From Bacteroidaceae bacterium (GTDB lineage: Bacteria; Bacteroidota; Bacteroidia; Bacteroidales; CHK158-818): a stretch of DNA of 26,731 nt. The notes beneath the pieces are model-generated. The model searched no databases, was not told the DNA's origin, and saw only the letters and a program-made list of their open reading frames with translations. The position numbers and the translations under genes are program-made. The DNA is taken from positions 1 through 26,731 of the forward strand of contig JAFUKV010000308.1 in NCBI GenBank assembly GCA_017467745.1. Reading direction: 5' to 3'. Shown here piece by piece: positions 15,004 to 24,047 of this stretch (within the stretch, counting starts at the first letter, position 1; every line of letters starts with the position of its first letter).

Positions 15004-17814
15004 TTAATGTGCCGATAACCAATTTTCTCCTACGCCGGAATCTACCAGTAAAGGAACCTTTAAACGGTAAGCGTTTTCCATCTCTTCTTTTACTATGCGA
15101 TCTAACGCCTCTACTTCATTGGCGGGAACGTTGAAATTCAACTCGTCGTGAACTTGTAAAATCATTCGTGCTTGCAAACCTTCTTTTTCAATGCGTGCGG
15201 CGATACATATCATAGCTATTTTTATAATATCGGCTGCGCTTCCTTGTATTGGCGCATTGATGGCGTTGCGTTCGGCATATCCTCTTACAACGCTGTTACG
15301 AGAGTTGATATCGGGCAACATGCGTTTTCTTCCGCTGATTGTTTCTACATAACCTTTTTCTCGGGCGATAGCGATACTCTTGTCCATGTATTCTTTTACC
15401 TGCGGGAAAGATTCGAAATATCCGTCTATCAGTTGTTTGGCTTCTGAACGGGGAATATTTAAACGTTCGGACAATCCGAATACGGAAATTCCGTATATAA
15501 TACCGAAGTTTGCTGTTTTCGCTTTTCGGCGCATATCTTTCGAGACTTGTTCAATAGGGATTTTGTAAATTTTCGCTGCCGTAGCCGCATGTATGTCCGC
15601 TCCTGAAAGAAAAGCGTCTATCATGTGGGTATCTCCGCTTAAATCGGCCATGATGCGCAGTTCTATCTGAGAGTAGTCGGCCGAGTAAAACAAACATCCC
15701 TTATCGGCTATAAAGGCACGACGAATTTCTTTTCCGTCGTCATCGCGAATAGGAATGTTCTGTAAATTCGGATTGCTGGAACTGAGCCGTCCTGTTGCTG
15801 TAATGGTTTGGTTGAAAGATGTATGTATTTTTCCTGTACGGGGATATATTAGCTCCGGTAAAGCGTTTACGTATGTACTTAGCAATTTTCTTAGTCCTCG
15901 TTGTTCCAAAATTTTTTCTACAATGGGATGTTTGTTTCGTAACTTTTCTAAAATTTCTTCTGTTGTGGAGTATTGACCGGTTTTTGTTTTCTTTATTTTC
16001 TCGTCTATTTTCAGGCGGTCAAATAGTATCTCTCCTACTTGTTTAGGGGAGCTGACATTAAATGTAACACCAGCCATTGCGTATATTTCGGATTCTATCT
16101 GTTCGATGCGGGAACTCAGCATAACGGATGTCTGTTGTAATATATCGCAGTCTATACGGACTCCGGTAATTTCCATTTCCGCCAGAACTTTTGTCAGAGG
16201 CATTTCCATATCGTAGAAAAGCGTTTCTATTCCCTCATTTTTTAACTCTTGTTCCAAATGGCGTTTTAAGCGCAAGGTAACATCGGCGTCTTCGGCTGCG
16301 TAATCGCAAATGCGAGAGGGGGGCAACTGACTCATATTTAGTTGCTTTTTTCCACGAGGGCCTATCAAATCTTCAATCGGAATGGTTTTATATCGCAGAT
16401 AGATTTCTGCCAGATAGTCCATATTGTGGTGTTGTTCGGGTTGTAGTAAATAATGGGCAACCATTGTATCGAAAAGCTGTCCTTTTACCGTTATTCCGTA
16501 ATTTTTAAAAACGATATAGTCGTATTTAATGTTTTGTCCTATTTTAAGAGACTTGTCATTTTCGAGTGCAGGTTTAAAACGAGATATTAGTGTTTGGGCT
16601 GCCTTATCATCGTTGGGTACAGGTACATAGTAGGCTTCGCCTTCTTTTATGGCAAAAGACATTCCTACCATCTTTACTCGGATGGGGTCTACACCGGTTG
16701 TCTCTGTGTCGAATGCAAATTCAGAGGCGTTTTTCAGTCTTTCTACCAATAGAGAGATTTGTTCATCTTCTGTTATTAAATGGTATGCGTGTGGAAAAGT
16801 CTGGATAGATTCCAAATCCGGTTGGACTTCTTCATCGGTTTCGTTTACATCATTGTCTGGCGTGGAAGCGAAAAAACTATCGAATAAGGAGCCCTGTATC
16901 GGATCTTTTTTCTGCTCTTTTACAGACGAAGAATAAGTCGCGCTTTTACCCAATACACGGTCGGTTAGATTTCTGAACTCCAACTCGTCAAATAGAGCTC
17001 TGATTTTTTGTTCGTCTACGTTCTCTCTGATAAGCGTCTTTTCATCAAAGTCTATGGGGACATCGGTTTTTATTGTTGCTAAGAATTTTGAAAAGCGAAT
17101 TTGTTCTTTGTTCGATTCTACTTTTGTTTTCAATGAGCCTTTCAGCCGATCGGTATTCGCTAATAGGTTTTCGATGCTGCCGAACTCATTTATTAATTTG
17201 ACCGCCGTTTTTTCTCCTACTCCGGGACAGCCCGGAATGTTGTCGGAGGCATCGCCCATCAATCCCAAAATATCTATTACTTGTAACGGAGAAGATATAG
17301 AGAATCTATTTAATATTTCGTCTACGCCCAATACTTCAAAATCGCCTCCGAATTTAGGCTTATACATGAATATATGAGGAGAAACCAATTGTCCGTAATC
17401 TTTGTCGGGGGTCATCATATAGGTGTTGAACCCTTTTTTTTCAGCCAGTTTTGCTAATGTTCCTATAACATCGTCCGCCTCAAATCCGGGAACTTCTACA
17501 ATCGGAATATTGTATGCCGAGATAATCTCTTTTATAATTGGAACCGATTGTTTGATAACTTCCGGCGTTTCTTCTCTTTGGGCTTTATATTGGTCGAATG
17601 CTTCATGACGAAAAGTCGGGCCGGCAGGATCGAATCCGACAGCGATATGTGAGGGATTTTCTTTACGCAGTACCTCTTCGAGCGTATTTACGAACCCGAA
17701 TATTGCCGAAGTGTTTACCCCTTTGGAGTTGATACGGGGATTTTTAATAAATGCGTAATATGAACGGTATATCAACGCGTAGGCGTCTAATAAAAAAAGT
17801 CTCTTATCGGCCAT
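15004..17814 (-). CDS. polA: DNA polymerase I
   Basis: This 936-residue protein contains all three PolA domains. The 5' nuclease (about 1-290) has FEADD (111-115), DKDYGQL and MGDASDNIPG followed by a helix-hairpin-helix GCPGVGEKTA. The 3'-5' exonuclease appears catalytically intact: FDTETTG (D369, E371), NIKYD and YAAEDAD. The polymerase domain has motif A YSADYSQIELR (D713), motif B RRKAKTANFGIIYG (762-775) and motif C VHDE (H889, D890, E891). It functions in Okazaki fragment maturation and repair. A linker at about 290-345 is low-complexity and acidic. It starts 17 bases after the unknown secreted-protein gene and may be cotranscribed with it. Confidence 0.97.
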   Translation of the reverse strand: MADKRLFLLDAYALIYRSYYAFIKNPRINSKGVNTSAIFGFVNTLEEVLRKENPSHIAVGFDPAGPTFRHEAFDQYKAQREETPEVIKQSVPIIKEIISAYNIPIVEVPGFEADDVIGTLAKLAEKKGFNTYMMTPDKDYGQLVSPHIFMYKPKFGGDFEVLGVDEILNRFSISSPLQVIDILGLMGDASDNIPGCPGVGEKTAVKLINEFGSIENLLANTDRLKGSLKTKVESNKEQIRFSKFLATIKTDVPIDFDEKTLIRENVDEQKIRALFDELEFRNLTDRVLGKSATYSSSVKEQKKDPIQGSLFDSFFASTPDNDVNETDEEVQPDLESIQTFPHAYHLITEDEQISLLVERLKNASEFAFDTETTGVDPIRVKMVGMSFAIKEGEAYYVPVPNDDKAAQTLISRFKPALENDKSLKIGQNIKYDYIVFKNYGITVKGQLFDTMVAHYLLQPEQHHNMDYLAEIYLRYKTIPIEDLIGPRGKKQLNMSQLPPSRICDYAAEDADVTLRLKRHLEQELKNEGIETLFYDMEMPLTKVLAEMEITGVRIDCDILQQTSVMLSSRIEQIESEIYAMAGVTFNVSSPKQVGEILFDRLKIDEKIKKTKTGQYSTTEEILEKLRNKHPIVEKILEQRGLRKLLSTYVNALPELIYPRTGKIHTSFNQTITATGRLSSSNPNLQNIPIRDDDGKEIRRAFIADKGCLFYSADYSQIELRIMADLSGDTHMIDAFLSGADIHAATAAKIYKIPIEQVSKDMRRKAKTANFGIIYGISVFGLSERLNIPRSEAKQLIDGYFESFPQVKEYMDKSIAIAREKGYVETISGRKRMLPDINSRNSVVRGYAERNAINAPIQGSAADIIKIAMICIAARIEKEGLQARMILQVHDELNFNVPANEVEALDRIVKEEMENAYRLKVPLLVDSGVGENWLSAH

Positions 17815-17831
17815 AAATATTTTATTCTGTT

Positions 17832-18797
17832 TTAATCTTCTATTATTGCTTGTAAACGCAGATTCTTAAATTCTAATGCGGCGTCGAATGTACCTTCGCT
17901 TTCCCATCCCATAATAATATAGGTAATTTGTAAGTTATCTAACGATGTGTCTTTCCACCCGGATAACTTGACTGCTTCTTTTACATATGGCAGTAAGTCG
18001 GCATTTGCATGTTGCCAATTTCCAGATGAAATTGTACCGTCCCAAATTTTGTCGCCAGCCGGGCCGTAAACGAATAAATTCGTAACTACGTTCTTTGTGC
18101 CGGTATCTGTAAAATTTTCGCCCGGAGGGAAAGGATATCGATAATCATATATAGGGATGCTCAAAAGAATCGATTTTAAATAGTTTTCTGATTTATGGTT
18201 CCGGTTTTGTATGGCCATGTGTGAAACCACGTGGCAAGTATGTAAGTTTGGATTAAAAGCATCTCCCATATAATTTTTGCAATACAATAATTTTGCGGAT
18301 AGTGTATATTTCAGCGCTTTGTATTTACTTAGCGGTATTCCGTTTTCGAACGGTTGCTCTATATATAGATGCGGCCAGCTTTCGTAGAATTGTCGGATAT
18401 GGTCTCCGTATTCGGGTTTGGTTCGTATCTCCATTCGGAAATGGCCTTTGGGAAGTACGGAAAAGCGTTTGCCTTCATTTTCATAAAAACGCTCTCCTCG
18501 TTTGCCTTTTTGCAATATCGTGTCGTATAAATTATAGCGGCTTGCCCATTGCGAGAGAATCCATACCGGTTTTTTGTTTGTAAGTTTTCCAAAATAAATA
18601 GTTCCGCACCGTTTATCTATACCTTCTTGCGGATCACGCACGGAGATTCCTTGTTCAAAAGCCAAATCGGCTATTAAATCTATACGGCGTTGTTTAGCTT
18701 CGCACGATGTATTTGCTATTCCAACTCCCCAGTATATCCATATAAATAGATAAGATAAGATTAGAGTTGAACTTTTCATAAAAAGTATTTTTCGCAT
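17832..18797 (-). CDS. secreted protein of unknown function
   Basis: This 321-residue protein begins MRKILFMKSSTL, so the start could be either methionine (M1 or M7). A hydrophobic stretch (LILSYLFIWIYWGVGIA) predicts export; the cysteine after it (NTSC) is not in a good lipobox. The mature part is rich in aromatic residues and strand-like segments (GTIYFGKL, PVWILSQW, HFRMEIR, YKALKYTLSAKLLY, LQITYIIMGWES, AALEFKNLRL). This alternation is what beta-sandwich (jelly-roll) carbohydrate-binding or lyase-like domains look like, but I do not recognise a named family. It lies just upstream of polA and is divergent from the polyprenyl synthetase gene, with a 26-bp palindrome between them. Confidence 0.7.
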   Translation of the reverse strand: MRKILFMKSSTLILSYLFIWIYWGVGIANTSCEAKQRRIDLIADLAFEQGISVRDPQEGIDKRCGTIYFGKLTNKKPVWILSQWASRYNLYDTILQKGKRGERFYENEGKRFSVLPKGHFRMEIRTKPEYGDHIRQFYESWPHLYIEQPFENGIPLSKYKALKYTLSAKLLYCKNYMGDAFNPNLHTCHVVSHMAIQNRNHKSENYLKSILLSIPIYDYRYPFPPGENFTDTGTKNVVTNLFVYGPAGDKIWDGTISSGNWQHANADLLPYVKEAVKLSGWKDTSLDNLQITYIIMGWESEGTFDAALEFKNLRLQAIIED

Positions 18798-18832
18798 TTA
18801 AACAATTTCATCCTTTCCGAAGTTTTTATTGC

Positions 18833-18858
18833 AAAACAACGTAATATTACGCTGTTTT
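18833..18858. promoter_or_regulatory. near-perfect 26-bp palindrome in a divergent intergenic region
   Basis: The half-site AAAACAnCGTAAT is mirrored with one mismatched pair (positions 18839 and 18852), so 24 of 26 bases are symmetric with no spacer. It lies 35 bases upstream of the secreted-protein gene start and 56 bases before the ispB-type -7 element. The absence of a loop and the location suit an operator for a dimeric regulator better than a terminator. Confidence 0.5.
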
Positions 18859-18914
18859 TGAATAGAATTTCACGTAAAAATACAATAAAAATACGATATA
18901 TTTTGTTTTATTGC

Positions 18915-18922
18915 TATTTTTG
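18915..18922 (+). promoter_or_regulatory. -7 promoter element for the polyprenyl synthetase gene
   Basis: TATTTTTG matches TAnnTTTG exactly, 17 bases before the ATG at 18940, predicting a very short leader of about 10 bases. A TTTG at 18902-18905 is too close to be a -33 box. Confidence 0.45.
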
Positions 18923-18939
18923 CATTTCATTCATAAACT

Positions 18940-19914
18940 ATGGATATACTTTCAGAGATTAAACAGCCTATACGTCAGGAATTAGACGTACTGAATACCG
19001 CATTGATTAAGGCTTTGGCCTCGTCTAACCAATTATTGAACTCGGTAGTTGAGTATTACCTTTCTACAAAAGGAAAGCAAATGCGTCCTATATTGGTTCT
19101 GCTTGCCGCTCGATTGTTCGGCAAGGTCAGGCAAGAAACAATCGATGCCGCCGTATCCATAGAGTTGTTGCACAATGCCAGTTTGATTCACGATGATGTA
19201 GTGGATGCTACCTTACAACGAAGGGGTAAAAAGTCGGTAAATGCTGTTTGGGATAATCGTATAGCGGTATTGGTAGGAGATTTTTTTGTATCGACTGCAC
19301 TGAAATGTTCTTTGGCAACAAACGATATGGAGATTGTATCTACTCTATCGCAATTAGGTCAAGATTTGGCGAAAGGAGAGATAGAGCAACTCGATAATGT
19401 CCGCAGAAAGATTCTCAACGAGAATGCTTATTTTGAGGTTATAAGTAAAAAAACAGCGTCTCTTTTTGTTGCCTGTATGAAAGTGGGGGCTTGGTCGTCA
19501 GGAAAATCAGATGAACGTATAAAACATATCCTGTCTTTCGGAGAGAAGTTGGGCTTGTGTTTTCAAATTAAAGACGATATATTTGATTATTTCGACGATC
19601 TTTCCATAGGAAAGCCTACGGGCAATGATATTAGAGAGGGAAAAGTTACACTGCCGTTGATATATGCGTTGAATCAAGCGGATGAGGTTACACGGAAATA
19701 TTATACGGATATTCTTGAAAAAACACATCTTACAAATAACGAAATAGAATCGCTTATCGAGTTTGCCAAAGTAAATGGCGGCATTGAATATGCGGAGAGC
19801 GTTATGTATAAATTACGGGATGAGGCCTTAAATACGATTGATATTTTTAAAGAATCGCCTGTTTATCAGTCATTGAAAATGATCTTGCAATATACCATAG
19901 AGCGTAAAAAATAA
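18940..19914 (+). CDS. ispB: long-chain polyprenyl diphosphate synthase
   Basis: This 324-residue all-helical trans-prenyltransferase adds isopentenyl diphosphate units to an allylic primer to make the side chain of menaquinone. Both aspartate-rich motifs are intact: DDVVD (85-89, in LIHDDVVDA) and DDIFD (212-216, in QIKDDIFDYF). GKQMRP (45-50) and KTASLF (171-176) are also present. The residue five before the first aspartate is alanine (A80), which fits long-chain (octaprenyl-like) rather than farnesyl or geranylgeranyl products. The exact chain length cannot be read from sequence. It converges on the aldo/keto reductase gene, 32 bases apart. ispG, which feeds this pathway, is elsewhere in the window. 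Confidence 0.9.
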   Translation: MDILSEIKQPIRQELDVLNTALIKALASSNQLLNSVVEYYLSTKGKQMRPILVLLAARLFGKVRQETIDAAVSIELLHNASLIHDDVVDATLQRRGKKSVNAVWDNRIAVLVGDFFVSTALKCSLATNDMEIVSTLSQLGQDLAKGEIEQLDNVRRKILNENAYFEVISKKTASLFVACMKVGAWSSGKSDERIKHILSFGEKLGLCFQIKDDIFDYFDDLSIGKPTGNDIREGKVTLPLIYALNQADEVTRKYYTDILEKTHLTNNEIESLIEFAKVNGGIEYAESVMYKLRDEALNTIDIFKESPVYQSLKMILQYTIERKK

Positions 19915-19946
19915 AAACGCGCATTCTTTTCTATGTATGGTTTTTC

Positions 19947-20948
19947 TTAGGATAAAATTCGATCTATATCATTTAATTCCTTCGTGGTAAAGGCGAGATG
20001 ATTTAATGCCTGTAAATTGTCTTTCAATTGTTTTACGGAACTGGCTCCTATTATTGCCGATGTTATCCGTTGGTCTCGGAGTGTCCATGCCAATGCCATT
20101 TGAGCCAAAGTTTGACCGCGTTGACAGGCTATTTCGTTTAAAAGTCTGACTGTTTCTATTTTTTCAGGAGTGATTTGTGAGGGCTGTAAAAATCCGTGAG
20201 GACGTGCGGCGCGCGAATGTTCGGGAATTCCGTTTAAATATTTATCTGTCAGAATACCTTGTGCCAGAGGGGAAAATGCAATAAATCCAGACCCGTATTC
20301 TGCTGCTAACGAAAGATTCTCTTTTTCTATTGCGCGTTCAAACATATTGTAACGGTATTGACTAATTAAACAGGGGACTCCTGCTTTTGCCATTATTTCG
20401 TATGCTAAACGGGCTTGTTGGGGAGGGTATTTGGATATTCCGATATATAGGGCTTTTCCTTGTTTTACAATATCTATTAATGTTTGGACAGTCTCTTCAA
20501 CGGGCGTAACGCTATCGTAACGATGGCTGTAAAAAATGTCGAAGTAGCCTAATCCGGTACGGCGAAGGCTTTGGTCTATACTTGCCATCAAGTTTTTACG
20601 GGAACTGTTTCCGCCATAAGGACCCGCCCACATTTCGTGTCCCGCCTTAGAGGATATGATCATTTCATCTCGATAACCTTGAAAATTTTCTTTTAGAATT
20701 TTACCGAAATTTATTTCAGCGCTTCCGGGAACGGGACCGTAATTATTGGCTAAATCAAAATGCGTGATGCCGTGGTCGAAAGCATATTTAATTATGTCGG
20801 TGGCTATTTTTAAATCGTCTACGCTACCGAAATTATGCCATAACCCCAAAGAAATTAAAGGCAACTGCAATCCGCTTTTCCCGCAATATTTATATGGCAT
20901 TCGATCGTATCGGTCGCTTGCCGGTTGATAGTCGGATGGGCTGTTCAT
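19947..20948 (-). CDS. aldo/keto reductase (YghZ / glyceraldehyde-3-phosphate reductase-like)
   Basis: This 333-residue TIM-barrel oxidoreductase has the complete AKR catalytic tetrad: D65 and Y70 (FDLANNYG), K101 (SSKAGHEMW) and H142 (YSHRYD). The N-terminal YCGKSGLQLPLISLGLWHNFG and the AGPYGGNSSRKNL loop are like E. coli YghZ (GpR), which reduces L-glyceraldehyde 3-phosphate and methylglyoxal with NADPH. The C-terminal IIGASSVKQLKDNL binds the NADPH phosphate. It lies downstream of a terminator, so it must have its own promoter in 20949-21003, where I see no exact consensus. Substrate is inferred from the subfamily. Confidence 0.9.
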   Translation of the reverse strand: MNSPSDYQPASDRYDRMPYKYCGKSGLQLPLISLGLWHNFGSVDDLKIATDIIKYAFDHGITHFDLANNYGPVPGSAEINFGKILKENFQGYRDEMIISSKAGHEMWAGPYGGNSSRKNLMASIDQSLRRTGLGYFDIFYSHRYDSVTPVEETVQTLIDIVKQGKALYIGISKYPPQQARLAYEIMAKAGVPCLISQYRYNMFERAIEKENLSLAAEYGSGFIAFSPLAQGILTDKYLNGIPEHSRAARPHGFLQPSQITPEKIETVRLLNEIACQRGQTLAQMALAWTLRDQRITSAIIGASSVKQLKDNLQALNHLAFTTKELNDIDRILS

Positions 20949-21003
20949 CTTGGATTTTTATATAATCGGAAAAAAGAGGTAATATCGCAAGTTAGGCGTA
21001 CAA

Positions 21004-21047
21004 TTAAAAAAGGAGTGCACTGAAAATATTATTTTCTGTTACTCCTT
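21004..21047 (-). terminator. rho-independent terminator after the DUF4476 gene
   Basis: On the minus strand, arms 21041-21047 and 21010-21016 (AAGGAGT/ACTCCTT) enclose an inner GAAAAT/ATTTTC stem, followed by a run of T (complement of 21005-21010). It starts 16 bases after the gene's stop codon. Confidence 0.75.
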
Positions 21048-21063
21048 AATATGATTATGGTAT

Positions 21064-21738
21064 TTATCTGGATTTTATCGGACTATTTGCTTCGCTGTAT
21101 GAAAGAATGAATTTGTTTAATGCGTTTCTATCATCTGTGTATTTCAGCTTGTTTGAAAGAACAGGGAAAAATTTTTCCTTATCGATAGTGTACGGATATA
21201 ATTTTTTAAGCGCGGCGAGTTTTTCCGGTTGGTATCCGAACTCATCTATAAGTCTACCGATTTGATCTGTGTAAAAAAAGGTGGCGCCTAAGGCTTTATC
21301 TAAGACGAGATGTTTTTCTTTGTCGTAAGTAGCTTCTCGTATAGATTTAGTCAAAAGGTTGATTTGCGTTTCCGAGTAGGTTGGCAACATAATATCTCCG
21401 TTTTTGCCGGATATTTTTACCGGAGTACCGTCTGGTTTAATTGCTGAAATAGGAATATTTATCGGTTTATTTTTGTATTCTACTTTTTGTGAATAAAGTA
21501 ACTTGCCTACCGGACGTTTGGAGCCTTCTTCCGGAGCCGTAAATACGTCTACTTGATATATTCCGCTTTTTAAAGCGGTCATAAAACAGGAGTTAACAGG
21601 GGTACATACTTGTTCTCCGTTTAAAAAAACGACAACGGGAAAATATTTGCTTTCAATGCGTATCCCTTTTAATGTTTGCGCCCAGAGCGAATTACATCCG
21701 AATAAAAATGCTACGGCAAAAATAATAAACCTGCTCAT
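21064..21738 (-). CDS. DUF4476 domain protein, exported
   Basis: This 224-residue protein has a signal peptide (FIIFAVAFLFGCNSLWA, likely cut before QTLKG). Residues of about 20-105 are strand-rich (SKYFPVVVFLNGEQV, GIYQVDVFTAP, KLLYSQKVEYKN) and probably form a small beta domain. Residues of about 115-215 match the helical DUF4476 repeat pattern: MLPTYSETQINLLTKSI, then TDQIGRLIDEFGYQPEKLAALKKLYPYTIDKEKFFPVL. The domain occurs widely in Bacteroidota periplasmic proteins and has no known function. It has its own promoter and a terminator, so it is probably a single-gene unit. Confidence 0.82.
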   Translation of the reverse strand: MSRFIIFAVAFLFGCNSLWAQTLKGIRIESKYFPVVVFLNGEQVCTPVNSCFMTALKSGIYQVDVFTAPEEGSKRPVGKLLYSQKVEYKNKPINIPISAIKPDGTPVKISGKNGDIMLPTYSETQINLLTKSIREATYDKEKHLVLDKALGATFFYTDQIGRLIDEFGYQPEKLAALKKLYPYTIDKEKFFPVLSNKLKYTDDRNALNKFILSYSEANSPIKSR

Positions 21739-21777
21739 TGTTTTATTTTTTAGCTGATTCTTGTTATTTAAGTGCTA

Positions 21778-21785
21778 CAAAGATA
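21778..21785 (-). promoter_or_regulatory. -7 promoter element for the DUF4476 gene
   Basis: The minus strand reads TATCTTTG, an exact consensus match, 40 bases upstream of the ATG at 21738, predicting a leader of about 33 bases. No clear -33 box is seen. Confidence 0.55.
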
Positions 21786-21823
21786 AGGGAATAAAGTGAA
21801 AATGAATTCTCCGATAGAGAAAA

Positions 21824-22210
21824 TTATTCGAATAGCTCCTCATCTCGTATTAACATGATGACGGCAGAATGTGGAACAATCAGGTATTTCTCGTCATCGA
21901 AAGATATTTCGTAAGCCGAATTTTGTAAAAAAATGGCTAAATCGCCTTCTTTTGCTTGTAACGGGAGGTAGCGAACTTCTTCATGCTCTTTTTTCTTCCA
22001 TGCTTCATCTTCTTCTGTTACGGCGGGAATGGGAAATCCGGGACCGGCTTTGACTACATACCCGCTTTGTATTTTTTCGCCTTCTTGTACAGTTGGAGGA
22101 AGATATAATCCGCTTTTTGTCTGGCTTTGAGGATTTTTGGGCTTGATTAATAATTTGTCGCCCACCATAATAAACTTATCTATTCTTTTTTCTGCAATGT
22201 CGAGTGTCAT
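21824..22210 (-). CDS. GroES-like co-chaperonin family paralogue
   Basis: This 128-residue protein resembles GroES over its length: IMVGDKLLIKPKN (strand 1), TKSGLYLPP (where GroES has the mobile loop), SGYVVKAGPG, KEGDLAIFLQNSAYEISFDDEKYLIVPHSAVIML. It is longer than GroES (about 90-97 residues) because of a charged insertion (EEDEAWKKKEHEEVRYLPL) and an N-terminal extension. No groEL is adjacent, unlike the real groES, so this is a divergent paralogue whose chaperonin role is unproven. It lies 28 bases after ispG in the same direction and may share its transcript. Confidence 0.82.
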   Translation of the reverse strand: MTLDIAEKRIDKFIMVGDKLLIKPKNPQSQTKSGLYLPPTVQEGEKIQSGYVVKAGPGFPIPAVTEEDEAWKKKEHEEVRYLPLQAKEGDLAIFLQNSAYEISFDDEKYLIVPHSAVIMLIRDEELFE

Positions 22211-22238
22211 ATTTTATTGTTTTATTGAGTATTTATAA

Positions 22239-24023
22239 TTAGTCTTGCCAATCGCCGTTTCTTTTGATGAGGTCTATTAATTTTTGTACGGCTAATGCCT
22301 CTTCTATATTTTGTTCTACACATGTTTTTCCTTTGTAGAGGCTGACTTTTCCCCGTCCGGCTCCTACGTAACCGTAATCGGCATCTGCCATTTCACCCGG
22401 ACCGTTTACGATACAACCCATAATTCCGATTTTAAGACCGGTTTGTCCCTTTGTCGCTTCTTTAATGCGGGCAATGGTTTCTTGCAGGTTAAATAGGGTG
22501 CGTCCGCAACTGGGACAGGATATGTATTCTGTTTTAGTAATTCGCAATCGGACAGCCTGTAATATGGAAAATGCGGTTTTTATTATATCTGTTTGACTAT
22601 TTTGAGATTTATTCCGTAGCCAGATACCGTCGCCGAAACCGTCTAAAAGTAATGCTCCGAAATCTGCGCCGGCTTTTAGCTGTAATGATTCTATATCTGT
22701 TTCGTTGTATTCCTTTGATAATATAATTGGATTTTTTATTCCAAACGATATTGCGTTATGGAAAAACATACGCCATTCACCTACGCAATTAATATGTTTT
22801 GTGTCTGCAATTAGTACGGTATTCTTTAATAATTTAATTTTTTCGGCAATTTCGCTTGTTAATTCGGAACAGTCGAGAAACAAAAATCGGATGGAAGCGT
22901 CCGACTCGGTTATCGAATCAATCTCAGCTATGCGGAATAGCGGGTATTTGTTTGTCCCATCGGTAAAGAATCTGGTACTGTCGGAATAAAAGTCCGGTTG
23001 AAATTCTTCGTTTTTTTCTTTTCCGGCATTTAGGCCTAAAACAACGGGATGTCCGTTTCCTCCTATATAAGAGACTTTTTCAGATATGCGGCGAGTTACG
23101 TTGCAATAGTCGTATTCTTCGGCAAGTTTTCCGTTGATAACGTCGTGCCTGTGTCGCAAGGAGATGTAATCGGCTAATTTTTTTGCAACGGGAATTTCTG
23201 CTTCCGGTTCTTCGCTCAAAGATACCCGTATTGTATCGCCTATTCCGTCGGCTAATAACGAGCCTATTCCTACTGCCGATTTAATACGTCCGTCTTCACC
23301 GTCTCCGGCCTCTGTTACGCCTAAATGTAAAGGATAGTTCATGTTTTCTTGCTCCATTTCTCTCACTAAGAGTCGTACGGTACGTACCATGATGCAGGTA
23401 TTGGAGGCTTTAATGGAGATGACAACATCGTGAAAATTTTCTGCTTGGCAAATGCGTAAAAATTCCATGCACGATTCTACCATGCCTTCGGGTGTATCGC
23501 CATATCGGCTCATAATACGGTCGGAGAGAGAACCATGATTTACTCCTAAGCGAATAGCTGTTCCGTGTTCTCGGCAAATATTCAAAAACGGAATAAATCG
23601 TTTTCTGATTTTTTCTATTTCCTGCGCATATTCTTCGTCGGTAAATTCTATTTTTTTGAATGTGCGGGCGCTATCGACAAAATTACCCGGATTGATACGT
23701 ACTTTTTCTACTTGTCGAGCGGCTTCGTCTGCGGCTTTCGGATTAAAATGTATATCGGCAATTAGGGGTGTGTTGTAGCCGTGTTGGTTGAGAGTTCGTC
23801 TAATTTCTCCTAAATTCCGGGCTTCACGTTCGCCTTGCGCCGTTAGCCGTACATAATCAGCTCCGGCGTTGATAATGCGGATACATTGTTCTACACTCGA
23901 AAGGGTGTCGAGCGTACAAGTATTTGTCATTGATTGTATGCGGATGGGATTGCTGCCGCCTAATAATGTATCGCCTATTTTAACTTCCGAACTTTTTCGT
24001 TTGGAGTAGTTGAAATAACTCAT
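22239..24023 (-). CDS. ispG: 4-hydroxy-3-methylbut-2-en-1-yl diphosphate synthase
   Basis: This 594-residue protein is the long (insertion) form of IspG/GcpE, as in Bacteroidota, Chlamydiae and plastids; the E. coli form has about 370 residues. It converts MEcPP to HMBPP in the MEP isoprenoid pathway. The N-terminal TIM-barrel part has GGSNPIRIQSMTNT and VRLTAQGEREARNL; the middle (about 280-490) is the insertion domain. The C-terminal reductase part has the 4Fe-4S ligands C503, C506 and C537 (CPSCG ... GCIVNGPGE) with E544 after them. All are intact. It follows purE after a strong hairpin and precedes the GroES-like gene. Confidence 0.95.
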   Translation of the reverse strand: MSYFNYSKRKSSEVKIGDTLLGGSNPIRIQSMTNTCTLDTLSSVEQCIRIINAGADYVRLTAQGEREARNLGEIRRTLNQHGYNTPLIADIHFNPKAADEAARQVEKVRINPGNFVDSARTFKKIEFTDEEYAQEIEKIRKRFIPFLNICREHGTAIRLGVNHGSLSDRIMSRYGDTPEGMVESCMEFLRICQAENFHDVVISIKASNTCIMVRTVRLLVREMEQENMNYPLHLGVTEAGDGEDGRIKSAVGIGSLLADGIGDTIRVSLSEEPEAEIPVAKKLADYISLRHRHDVINGKLAEEYDYCNVTRRISEKVSYIGGNGHPVVLGLNAGKEKNEEFQPDFYSDSTRFFTDGTNKYPLFRIAEIDSITESDASIRFLFLDCSELTSEIAEKIKLLKNTVLIADTKHINCVGEWRMFFHNAISFGIKNPIILSKEYNETDIESLQLKAGADFGALLLDGFGDGIWLRNKSQNSQTDIIKTAFSILQAVRLRITKTEYISCPSCGRTLFNLQETIARIKEATKGQTGLKIGIMGCIVNGPGEMADADYGYVGAGRGKVSLYKGKTCVEQNIEEALAVQKLIDLIKRNGDWQD

Positions 24024-24047
24024 GTTTCGGGATATGGTTTATAACTA

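Noticed and set aside
16590..16936. Two overlapping rightward open frames inside polA
   Set aside because: They are antisense to the intact exonuclease and linker part of PolA and show no recognisable protein pattern.
19915..19946. Possible bidirectional terminator between ispB and the aldo/keto reductase gene
   Set aside because: The gap is T-rich but no stem of useful length is present.
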